21,006 nucleotides of DNA from SZUA-229 sp041589455 (GTDB lineage: Bacteria > Pseudomonadota > Gammaproteobacteria > SZUA-229): contig JBFHVQ010000057.1 in NCBI GenBank assembly GCA_041589455.1, positions 1 to 21,006 of the forward strand, written 5' to 3'. The notes beneath the pieces were generated by a model that was not told the DNA's origin, ran no database searches, and was given only the letters and a program-made list of their open reading frames with translations. A program made the translations under genes and the position numbers. Of this stretch, positions 14,732 through 21,006 are shown in pieces. Every line of letters starts with the position of its first letter. Positions within the stretch are counted from its first letter, which is position 1.

Positions 14732-16558
14732 ATGTCAGCAGAAGGGCAGGATAATGAACAATGGAAGCAGAAATACTACGCCCAACTAGATGAACTCGAA
14801 CAAAAGGAAAAAGACTGGGAACAACTTGAGTCTATACTCAAACGAACCATAAGCCGTATCAGTCTGGCTGCTGAGGGCCAAAATCCAAGTCTCGATCGTC
14901 ACCTTAGTACACTAAGGCAATCCATTAAAAATGCTATTAATACTACTCAGCTATCTAATCTGATTGATGAAATATCAGACGTCATTACCAAACTAGAAGA
15001 AGGAGCTTCTTCCGAACATAATCCATCTAGTAGTATTCTACAAGAGATATTCAGCTCTTTAGAGTTACCCAGGCCCTACAACAAGGAACTTTCTAAACTC
15101 CAAAACCAGATTACTAACTCAGATGATTCATCTCATATTAAAGTAGTCTCTGCATTAATCAGTATTATTCATAACGCACTTAATTCAAAGCAACCAGATG
15201 AAAAGTCAGGATTACTTAAAAATCTATTCAGCTCAACCAAAGATTCATCAACAGAACTCCAGAATCAAAGTAATGATTTTAATATCGAAAGTTATAAAGC
15301 CTGCCTGTTACAGATCATGAACCTGATTGACAATCAAAATTCACCTTCTGGAAAATTGTCATCGTTAAAAATATCAACAAGAGATGCACAGCAACAAACA
15401 GAACTCGAAGCACTGTCACATAGCTTAGCCACATTTATCAAAACTAAATCTGAATCAATTGTACCTGAATCTATTCAAACTACTAATAACACTCAAACTC
15501 AGGTCTCATCAACTCAACCAGCTATTCAGGAATTACTGATTCGCCTTATTGAACAGCTCATAGTTCCTGCCGATATGCAGAAACTTGCCGATGAGATGAA
15601 GCACCGTCTTGAAAAGGAAACTGACCAATCAAACTGGAAAGCACTACTCAAGGATGTTACCAACTTAATCAATTCGATTCGTAGTCGTTTACAGAAAGAA
15701 AAAAACGACTTCGAGAATTTTCTACAGCAAGTTACTGATCGTCTCAAGGAAATGGATCAGTTTTTACAGACTGAAACCCAGCAACTTGAAATAGCTGAAC
15801 ATCAGGGAATAGATTTTGATAATCAGTTTCAGGACAAAGTTACTGATATACAGCAAGATATTAATGATGCAACAGACATACATCATCTTAAACAATCCGT
15901 GACTGTTAAATTAGATACCATAAGTTCACACATTCGCAATTATCGAGATACAGAGAAACAAAGACTTAACCAATCTCAGCAACAGATCCAGAAAATGCAT
16001 AATAGAATGCAGGATCTTGAGAAAGAAACAGATACACTTAAAAAAGTCGTTATAGAAAAAAGCAAACAGGCTATGTACGATACACTCACTGCAATTCCAA
16101 ATCGTCTCGCCTATGATAAAAAAATCGAAGAAGAATTCTCACGGTGGAAACGATTTTCTACTCCGCTGACACTCGCAATATGGGATATCGACTTTTTTAA
16201 AAAAGTTAATGATACTTATGGTCATAAAGCAGGCGATAAGGTTTTAAAAACCGTTGCACAACTACTAAATAAGCGTATTCGAGCAACCGATTTTCTAGCT
16301 CGTTTTGGCGGTGAAGAATTTGTTATGTTACTTCCTGGAACACAGAAAGATGAGGCACTCAGCTTACTTAACAAGCTTAGAGAACAGGTAGAAAATTGCG
16401 GATTTCACTATCATGGCGAGGCTGTCACAATTACCGCCTCATGTGGAATTTGTAATTTTTCTGATGATGACACGCCCGGAGCTGTTTTTGAGCGTGCAGA
16501 TCAGGCACTCTATCAGGCAAAAAAAAATGGTCGAAATCAATGTGTTATCGCACCTTGA
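14732..16558 (+). CDS. Soluble diguanylate cyclase, DgcH-like, with long helical N-terminus
   Basis: A 608-residue cytoplasmic protein with no membrane segments. Residues 1-90 (QWKQKYYAQLDELEQKEKDW, then LKRTISRISLAAEGQNPSLD) look like a conserved N-terminal helical module seen on some gammaproteobacterial GGDEF proteins. Residues 90-260 are Ser/Asn/Gln-rich and probably loosely folded; 262-445 is predicted largely helical or coiled coil. The C-terminal GGDEF domain (about 445-605) is intact: WDIDFFKKVND (metal site), RATD inhibitory site (517-520) and GGEEF (526-530). It should make c-di-GMP from two GTP and be product-inhibited. The position downstream of dsbA in the polA-engB-cc4-dsbA block recalls P. 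aeruginosa DgcH (PA5487), from memory; the orthology is an inference. It contrasts with the degenerate GGDEF protein at 915. Confidence 0.9.
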   Translation: MSAEGQDNEQWKQKYYAQLDELEQKEKDWEQLESILKRTISRISLAAEGQNPSLDRHLSTLRQSIKNAINTTQLSNLIDEISDVITKLEEGASSEHNPSSSILQEIFSSLELPRPYNKELSKLQNQITNSDDSSHIKVVSALISIIHNALNSKQPDEKSGLLKNLFSSTKDSSTELQNQSNDFNIESYKACLLQIMNLIDNQNSPSGKLSSLKISTRDAQQQTELEALSHSLATFIKTKSESIVPESIQTTNNTQTQVSSTQPAIQELLIRLIEQLIVPADMQKLADEMKHRLEKETDQSNWKALLKDVTNLINSIRSRLQKEKNDFENFLQQVTDRLKEMDQFLQTETQQLEIAEHQGIDFDNQFQDKVTDIQQDINDATDIHHLKQSVTVKLDTISSHIRNYRDTEKQRLNQSQQQIQKMHNRMQDLEKETDTLKKVVIEKSKQAMYDTLTAIPNRLAYDKKIEEEFSRWKRFSTPLTLAIWDIDFFKKVNDTYGHKAGDKVLKTVAQLLNKRIRATDFLARFGGEEFVMLLPGTQKDEALSLLNKLREQVENCGFHYHGEAVTITASCGICNFSDDDTPGAVFERADQALYQAKKNGRNQCVIAP

Positions 16559-16644
16559 TCTGATTAACTCTATCATTCAATCGTCCATTATTGTGACTGG
16601 ACACACATTATTATAGCCTTTATATATCATTGATTATTCTAGAT

Positions 16645-16673
16645 TTATCAGCTATGTTTGAATCAGTTATACA
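16645..16673 (+). promoter_or_regulatory. Predicted promoter of the LPP20-like lipoprotein
   Basis: TTATCA (16645-16650), 17-base spacer, TATACA (16668-16673). The predicted start is near 16,680, leaving a short leader that contains GGAGA (16689-16693) before the ATG at 16700. Confidence 0.4.
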
Positions 16674-16699
16674 TTTAAATAGCATAATGGAGAATACAA

Positions 16700-17275
16700 A
16701 TGAATAAGGCTGCTTCACTGTTGTTGGGTACTTCCGTCGTATTACTTTTATCTGCTTGTGCTGGAAAAAAGCAGGAGGTTGCTGATTGTGTATTTCCTGA
16801 CTCTCCTGGTACCGCTGCGCCTGGCTGGGTTTGTGACGAGCCAGTTGAGGGCCTGGCTATTTCTGCTGTCGGCTCAGCTGAAAAATCAGGAGCAGGTCAT
16901 GACTTCATGAAAACAATGGCTGCTACTAATGCTAGAGTAACATTAGCACAAAACATGAAAATAGAAGTTCGTAATATGATAAAGCAGTATGTCGAAACCA
17001 CTGGCGCTGCTGATACTGAAACAGTTGATAAAGTTCTTACTTCAGTTACTAAACAAATAACTAACGAAACTCTTATTGGTACAAAAATTCAGAAAACACG
17101 TAAAAGCCCAGGTGGTAGCCTGTATGTACTAATTGGTATGGATCAGACAAGTATGCAACAGGCAACTGAAAATGCTTTGAAAACCAGTATGAAAAATGAA
17201 AATGCATTATGGCAACAGTTTAAAGCACAGAAAGGGCAGGATGAACTGGCAGCAGAAATAGCTAAAATGCAATAA
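16700..17275 (+). CDS. LPP20-family lipoprotein
   Basis: A 191-residue lipoprotein. The signal peptide ends in the lipobox LLSAC with Cys20 as the lipidation site; residue 21 is Ala, so sorting to the outer membrane is plausible. After a Pro/Gly-rich linker (PGWVCDEPVEG), the core AISAVGSAEKSGAGHDFMKTMAATNARVTLAQNMKIEVRNMIKQY resembles the LPP20 domain (named from a Helicobacter lipoprotein), including the AVG start and the alternating helix with AxxxAR. The YVLIGMDQTSMQQA motif near the end is also typical. Two further Cys (C30 and C45 counted from Met1) might pair. A good ribosome-binding site (GGAGA) precedes the ATG. The gene stands alone; its function is not established for the family. 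Confidence 0.82.
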   Translation: MNKAASLLLGTSVVLLLSACAGKKQEVADCVFPDSPGTAAPGWVCDEPVEGLAISAVGSAEKSGAGHDFMKTMAATNARVTLAQNMKIEVRNMIKQYVETTGAADTETVDKVLTSVTKQITNETLIGTKIQKTRKSPGGSLYVLIGMDQTSMQQATENALKTSMKNENALWQQFKAQKGQDELAAEIAKMQ

Positions 17276-17325
17276 TGCCTGTTATTTTTACTACACATGG
17301 ACGTGCAGTAAAGTATCTATTAGTA

Positions 17326-17403
17326 ATGGATTACTTCATAACAAAAGCTCTCGCTTTTTTATTTATTTTTATTTGTAGTTTCTTATTAATTTTATTTTCA
17401 TAA
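17326..17403 (+). other. Possible micro-ORF encoding a 25-residue hydrophobic peptide
   Basis: An ATG-to-TAA frame encodes 25 residues (MDYFITKALAFLF...LILFS), nearly all one hydrophobic segment after a short polar start. The length and hydrophobicity resemble type I toxin peptides or small membrane proteins. Against it: there is no strong Shine-Dalgarno, and T-rich DNA encodes Phe/Leu/Ile by default. After the TAA the same frame reopens at ATG 17410 for 29 codons, so an interrupted single-pass protein is another possibility. Confidence 0.2.
17343..17360 (+). terminator. Weak candidate terminator for the lipoprotein transcript
   Basis: AAAAGC (17343-17348), TCTC loop, GCTTTT (17353-17358), continuing in Ts. 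The stem has only two G-C pairs but is followed by a long T-rich tract. It overlaps the possible micro-ORF. Confidence 0.35.
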
Positions 17404-17516
17404 AACCTAATGAATTTGATACCTCGATACAATACGAAACAAGATCTTACAAGTGATGATACACCAAAGCCTGTTATTATATCTACAGCACCCGATTAAT
17501 CTTTAGACACTAAACT

Positions 17517-17618
17517 TCAAAAATATTTGAATTATCTACAAGTGTAACGCTTAAACCAATCAAGTTGAATAAACCTGTCATCAAATCGATTTTGATCGAG
17601 CTATCGACTCAATGTTGA
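17517..17618. repeat. Cluster of four TCAA...TTGA inverted repeats
   Basis: TCAA-N6-TTGA at 17517-17530 (inside the 16-base palindrome TTCAAAAATATTTGAA), TCAA-N1-TTGA at 17560-17568, TCAA-N7-TTGA at 17581-17595 (inside ATCAAA/TTTGAT) and TCAA-N2-TTGA at 17609-17618. All four fall within 102 bases. A further pairing, TTGATCGA with TCGACTCAA, links the last two. They are either protein-binding sites or RNA structure. Confidence 0.4.
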
Positions 17619-17777
17619 TTATTCGATTTCCAGGTATAAATCTTAATTTTTATTATGATAAGATGCTTATATTCAATTTTAAAAACTCTGTTTATTAATT
17701 AGTTATAAGTGAGACATGGTCTAGATTAAGTTCATCCAATTATAATCATCAATTTAAACTACTAGATAAATATATAT

Positions 17778-19061
17778 CTAATTTATAAGAAATAAGCTGA
17801 TTCCTGGTATATATGTGATCATCAATAATACAATAAGTAGTATTAACATAAACGGTAAACTGGCTTTATAAACTTCACTAATTGGCCTGTTAAATCTTTG
17901 ACTAGATATAAATAGATTTATTCCAACAGGTGGTGTCATATAACCTATCTGCATATTAGCTAAAAATATTATACCTAAATGTACTGGGTGTATGCCAAAA
18001 CTTAAGGCTACTGGTAATATAAGTGGTACTATAATCACCAGGGCAGAAAAAATATCAAGTATTGCACCTATAAATAAAAGAAATATATTCAACAACAGTA
18101 AAAATGTATATTTACTTTCTATATTATTACTGATTATTTCAAATATCTTATCTGGTAGTTCTGCATCTATAAATACATTGGTAAGTGCTAATGAGACTGC
18201 AAGAATTAGCAATATACTACCAATCATTGTCATTGATTCTGTAATTATAGGCATCAGCTTTTTCGTACTGACTTCTCTATTAATTATAACTTCAACAAGT
18301 AATACATAACATACTACTAAAGCTGCAGCCTCTGATATAACGAAGTATCCAGAATATATACCTGTTAACAATAATATGGGTAGTGGTAATTCCCATCGCA
18401 TCTGTCTGATTGCTTTGAATAATTCAGAACTATCATATCGGACGGTTTCTATTGAATATTTTCTACTCTTATATACACCATAAAAAGATAAAATAATTAC
18501 CATTAATGCTGATGGAATAAGTCCTGCAATAAATAATTCATTTAATGTAAAAGTATTCTCTAGCTCCATCTGCTGAGCTACTATTCCATATAATATTAAT
18601 GGAAGTGATGGCGCTAATAATAAACCCAAGCTACCTGTTGTGGTTATCATTCCTAGTGTGAATTTATCAGAGTATTCCATTTTTTTAAGTGCAGGATAAA
18701 GCAGTGCGCCTAAAGCAACTATCGTCACTCCAGCCGCACCTGTTAATGCTGTAAATACAGCGCATGCTGCAAAAGAAACAATTATAAAACCACCAGGCAT
18801 CCAGCCAATAGATGCCTGTATCAATGCTAAAAGTCTTAGTGAAATTTTACTTTCACTGAGTAGATAACCAGCAAGTGTAAATAGCGGTAATGCCATCAAG
18901 AGTGGTGTTTCTGCAAGTCTGTATATTTCAATACCAATTACTTCAAGATTTACATCTGCAATATAAAACCCATAGACTGCACCAGCAGCTATTACCGAAA
19001 ATAACGGTGCTCCTGTAATTGCTAACAGGCATAAAACTATAATTACTATTACAGTTAACAT
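17778..19061 (-). CDS. dctM: TRAP transporter large permease DctM (TatT-type system)
   Basis: A 427-residue polytopic membrane protein of the DctM family, the standard length for the shorter class. Signatures: ITGAPLFSVIAAGA near the start, ALPLFTLAGYLLSES, ALTGAAGVTIVALGALLYPAL, TTGSLGLLLAPSLPLILYGI and, near the end, MQIGYMTPPVGINLFISSQRF. It is the sodium-driven translocation subunit of the second TRAP system and clearly different from the 457-residue DctM at 5385. It is the last gene of the minus-strand tatT-dctP-dctQ-dctM unit, with a 4-base gap after dctQ. No convincing terminator is seen beyond its stop; TAGATA/TATCTA (17763-17780) overlaps the stop codon but lacks a U-run. The gene is strongly AT-rich. 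Confidence 0.93.
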   Translation of the reverse strand: MLTVIVIIVLCLLAITGAPLFSVIAAGAVYGFYIADVNLEVIGIEIYRLAETPLLMALPLFTLAGYLLSESKISLRLLALIQASIGWMPGGFIIVSFAACAVFTALTGAAGVTIVALGALLYPALKKMEYSDKFTLGMITTTGSLGLLLAPSLPLILYGIVAQQMELENTFTLNELFIAGLIPSALMVIILSFYGVYKSRKYSIETVRYDSSELFKAIRQMRWELPLPILLLTGIYSGYFVISEAAALVVCYVLLVEVIINREVSTKKLMPIITESMTMIGSILLILAVSLALTNVFIDAELPDKIFEIISNNIESKYTFLLLLNIFLLFIGAILDIFSALVIIVPLILPVALSFGIHPVHLGIIFLANMQIGYMTPPVGINLFISSQRFNRPISEVYKASLPFMLILLIVLLMITYIPGISLFLIN

Positions 19062-19065
19062 AGCT

Positions 19066-19545
19066 TTATTTTTTATATATTGTATATATGAAGAATCGAA
19101 TTGACATCACACCAAAAGCTATTGGAATTATCATTGATATAATCCAGGAGGGTATAATTCCAACTGCACTAACAGAGTACTCAAATTCTGTTTGTACATA
19201 ACGTAAGCTGTTATAGAAAATTACCAGACATACAACAAATGCAAAAGCATTATTTATTTTTTCTATCTTTTTTAAATCATTTTTTTTAGAAAAATGACTC
19301 AGCACATCAATCTTTAGATGTTTTCCTTTTCTTGTTGCAATCATTGCACCTGTCATTGCTATCCATAAAACCATGACTCGAACTAATGATTCTGCCCATA
19401 TTATCCCATCATCAAATAGGTTTCTTAGAACAATCTGACTCAGGGCTATTACTACAATTCCTATTATCAGCAAAACAATAAAGCTATCCTCTATAAAGTG
19501 AATAACATTTATAGCTTTATTTTTATTTGACTCATCAATTTGCAC
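19066..19545 (-). CDS. dctQ: TRAP transporter small permease DctQ (TatT-type system)
   Basis: A 159-residue DctQ-type protein with four predicted membrane segments (about 21-41, 55-75, 98-116 and 130-152). The family core reads IVLRNLFDDGIIWAESLVRVMVLWIAMTGAMIATRKGKHLKIDVL, including the conserved WAE and the KHLKID turn. The start overlaps the end of dctP by 11 bases and the stop is 4 bases before dctM, so translation is probably coupled. The short soluble N-terminus (DESNKNK) overlaps the dctP C-terminal codons in another frame. Confidence 0.92.
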   Translation of the reverse strand: MQIDESNKNKAINVIHFIEDSFIVLLIIGIVVIALSQIVLRNLFDDGIIWAESLVRVMVLWIAMTGAMIATRKGKHLKIDVLSHFSKKNDLKKIEKINNAFAFVVCLVIFYNSLRYVQTEFEYSVSAVGIIPSWIISMIIPIAFGVMSIRFFIYTIYKK

Positions 19546-20554
19546 TGGTTATCTCATTCGTAATTCTAATTTCTTCTAGGAGCTTTTTAACCGTAATCAT
19601 TGATTGTTCTGAAATTGTCCCAGTCTTCTCTATTGAGTTTCTTGCTACACCTCCTAGTCTAAACCATTCTGCAATAGATGGGCCTTTAGGCTTTATCAAT
19701 TCAAGGCCTTGGTTTTGTAATGCTTTAAATGCATTTATATTATCTTGCCTATTCTTTTTATCAATATTAGAAAATACATTTCTCATTATATCTTTAACAA
19801 TTTTTTGATCAGACTTAGATATTTTATTAAACTGTTTTTTATCAACGATCATTGTTGCATATATATATGATAGTGGAATATCAGTCAGATACTTGAATTG
19901 TGTATGCCACTGTAATGCTATGGCTGCAATTGGTGAGACTGCTACTGTATCAATTATATTTGTTTGTAAACCTGTTAGTACATCACCAATATTAAGTGGA
20001 ATAGGGTTGATACCAAACGATTTTAATATCAATTCAGCCTGTTTATTATTTGTCGGAGTCCAAACTTTATGTTCAGTCAGGTCTTTCGTTTCACTAATTG
20101 GTAATTTTGACATTGCATACGCAAAACCACCTTCAGATAAGCCAAAGCTTATTAATCCAGTTTTTTCAAGCCCATCTATAATTTTCTCATCAAAGCTTGA
20201 TCTTATATGATCAACCTCTTTAAAGTTTCTGAAAAGTAGTGGTAGACTGTAAATCTGGCTATCTGGATAAAAATTTTCAAGAACTCCATGAGAAACTGCT
20301 GCACCTTGTAACTGATTTATTCTGATTTTCTTCATGACGACTTCTTCAGAGCCCATCACACCACCAGGATAAAACTTAAATTTTACTCTTCCATTAGTCT
20401 GCTTTTTTATCTCACTTGCACCTTCTTTCATTTGCTTCATCCAGTTCGAGCCATTAGGTGCAGTTGTAGATATTTTAAATGTTTTTGCTTGTATATTGAT
20501 AGTTGTTAATGAACTTACTATCATAAACGTCAATAAAAAATATATTCTTTTCAT
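19535..20554 (-). CDS. dctP: TRAP solute-binding protein of the TatT-associated class
   Basis: A 339-residue periplasmic DctP-superfamily binding protein with a Sec-type signal peptide (cleavage likely after IQA, residue 23). Typical features: STTAPNGSNWMKQMKEGASEI, GRVKFKFYPGGVMGSEE, MKKIRINQLQGAAVSHG, YSLPLLFRNFKEVDHIR and TGLQTNIIDTVAVSPIAAIALQWHTQFKYLTDIPLSY. The usual signature Arg after the DLxGxK motif is absent: the site reads DLTEHKVWTPTNN with Trp165 there. From memory, KVWxP is the norm in the TatT-linked group, whose T. pallidum member has a hydrophobic pocket, so the ligand is probably not a simple carboxylate. Its ATG shares one base with the tatT stop (TAATG), indicating translational coupling. 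No obvious metabolic gene in the window names a substrate. Confidence 0.9.
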   Translation of the reverse strand: MKRIYFLLTFMIVSSLTTINIQAKTFKISTTAPNGSNWMKQMKEGASEIKKQTNGRVKFKFYPGGVMGSEEVVMKKIRINQLQGAAVSHGVLENFYPDSQIYSLPLLFRNFKEVDHIRSSFDEKIIDGLEKTGLISFGLSEGGFAYAMSKLPISETKDLTEHKVWTPTNNKQAELILKSFGINPIPLNIGDVLTGLQTNIIDTVAVSPIAAIALQWHTQFKYLTDIPLSYIYATMIVDKKQFNKISKSDQKIVKDIMRNVFSNIDKKNRQDNINAFKALQNQGLELIKPKGPSIAEWFRLGGVARNSIEKTGTISEQSMITVKKLLEEIRITNEITSAN

Positions 20555-21006
20555 TAGAAATAGTCCTTCGCACTATTTTTTAACAATATTGCTTTTTCTA
20601 TCGCAATTGTATTCATGAGAAGAAACTCATCTTTAACGATTTCAGTAGATATAACTTCTTCAATTAATTGATTATGTAACTTTTCATCATATATTAGTCG
20701 TGCATAGTATTCGGCATATAAAACTTTTGCCATGAGATTTTTTCTACTACTCTTCTCGTAAGCCTTTATAAATTGCGTTTTGGCTATTTCAGGTTTACCA
20801 CCATAACTTTCTGGAACTAAACTATTCATAACTCCAAGGTACATAAAAGTAGTACCTTGCTTCCAGTTATCATCTATCTTTACTATTGTTTCAAATAGTA
20901 ATTTAATATGGGGAATCTTCGCTGTGTTATTCCAGTCATCACTATTAAGTTGTAACCATGAAAGCCATGACACAGCCAATGCATATAAGTATTCGATATC
21001 ATCCTC
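20554..21006 (-). CDS. tatT: TRAP-associated TatT (T-component) protein, partial
   Basis: The C-terminal ~150 residues of a TatT-family protein; the frame stays open to the window edge, so the start and any lipoprotein signal lie outside. The TTG at 20979 is internal. Recognisable TatT stretches: YLYALAVSWLSWLQLNSDDWN, the periodic helix pairs, TTFMYLGVMNSLVPESYGGKPEIAKTQFIKAYEKS, NLMAKVLYAEYYARLIYDEKLHNQLIEEV and the final NSAKDYF. TatT (Tp0956 in T. pallidum) is a TPR-like helical periplasmic lipoprotein that forms a trimer and docks with its binding protein TatP; that is family knowledge. Here it directly precedes the dctP gene with a one-base stop/start overlap, the expected operon order. 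Confidence 0.88.
   Translation of the reverse strand, partial: EDDIEYLYALAVSWLSWLQLNSDDWNNTAKIPHIKLLFETIVKIDDNWKQGTTFMYLGVMNSLVPESYGGKPEIAKTQFIKAYEKSSRKNLMAKVLYAEYYARLIYDEKLHNQLIEEVISTEIVKDEFLLMNTIAIEKAILLKNSAKDYF

Larger units (their letters stand above)
17276..17777. other. AT-rich convergent intergenic region without a clear gene
   Basis: 502 bases between the lipoprotein stop and the stop of the second dctM. It holds a weak terminator (17343-17360), a possible hydrophobic micro-ORF (17326-17403) followed in the same frame by another short ORF (17410-17499), and clustered TCAA/TTGA inverted repeats (17517-17618). The motif GCCTGTTATT occurs twice (17277 and 17469). No transfer RNA, insertion sequence or recognisable coding remnant is visible. 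Confidence 0.6.

Noticed and set aside
16595..16614. GTCCA...TGGAC stem after the diguanylate cyclase gene as a terminator
   Set aside because: Only five pairs with a long loop and no T-run after it.
20554..20979. TTG at 20979 as the true start of the TatT gene
   Set aside because: The frame stays open upstream to the window end and the residues before it (EYLYALA) continue the family pattern, so the gene is simply cut by the window.
1..21006. CRISPR arrays, transposase genes, tRNA or rRNA genes
   Set aside because: No regularly spaced repeats, no transposase-like ORFs with terminal repeats and no cloverleaf or rRNA-like sequence were found on reading either strand.

Overview
The window looks like a chromosomal segment of a gammaproteobacterium, probably aquatic or marine. 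The evidence is the gene order polA – engB (yihA) – cytochrome c4 – dsbA – GGDEF protein, which from memory resembles the Pseudomonas arrangement, together with a UvrD-type helicase and two TRAP transporters. The sequence alone does not allow a genus call. Base composition varies: polA is visibly GC-richer, while the GGDEF/EAL gene, the alpha/beta hydrolase gene and everything after about 17,280 are AT-rich.

Region by region. 1-876 is the 3' end of uvrD. 915-4298 encodes a large membrane-anchored multi-PAS protein with a degenerate GGDEF domain and a complete set of EAL catalytic residues, so it is probably a c-di-GMP phosphodiesterase. Twelve bases later comes a Tat-exported, TakP/FcbT1-like TRAP solute-binding protein. 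Its permease genes dctQ and dctM lie on the opposite strand and converge on it with no base between the two stop codons. 7,427-8,254 holds a periplasmic coiled-coil protein and a small four-cysteine protein (DUF3330-like). An alpha/beta hydrolase (-) is divergent from polA (+).

The polA–engB gap (11,894-12,380) contains a convincing candidate small RNA gene at about 12,124-12,263: a consensus -35 box, a structured body and a strong intrinsic terminator. It lies where E. coli has Spot 42 and Pseudomonas has ErsA. After engB (-) come a dihaem cytochrome c4, dsbA and a soluble diguanylate cyclase with an intact GGEEF motif. Each of the first two is followed by a clear terminator. An LPP20-like lipoprotein gene is next.

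The right end (17,778-21,006, minus strand) is a second, unrelated TRAP system of the TatT type: tatT (5' end outside the window), dctP, dctQ and dctM, with overlapping or nearly touching genes. Between it and the lipoprotein lies a 502-base AT-rich convergent gap with clustered TCAA/TTGA inverted repeats and a possible 25-residue hydrophobic micro-ORF.

Functionally the window combines organic-solute uptake (two TRAP systems), opposing c-di-GMP enzymes, periplasmic redox and thiol chemistry (cytochrome c4, DsbA), and DNA replication, repair and ribosome assembly. The most interesting non-coding element is the polA–engB small RNA candidate with its repeated anti-Shine-Dalgarno heptamer.
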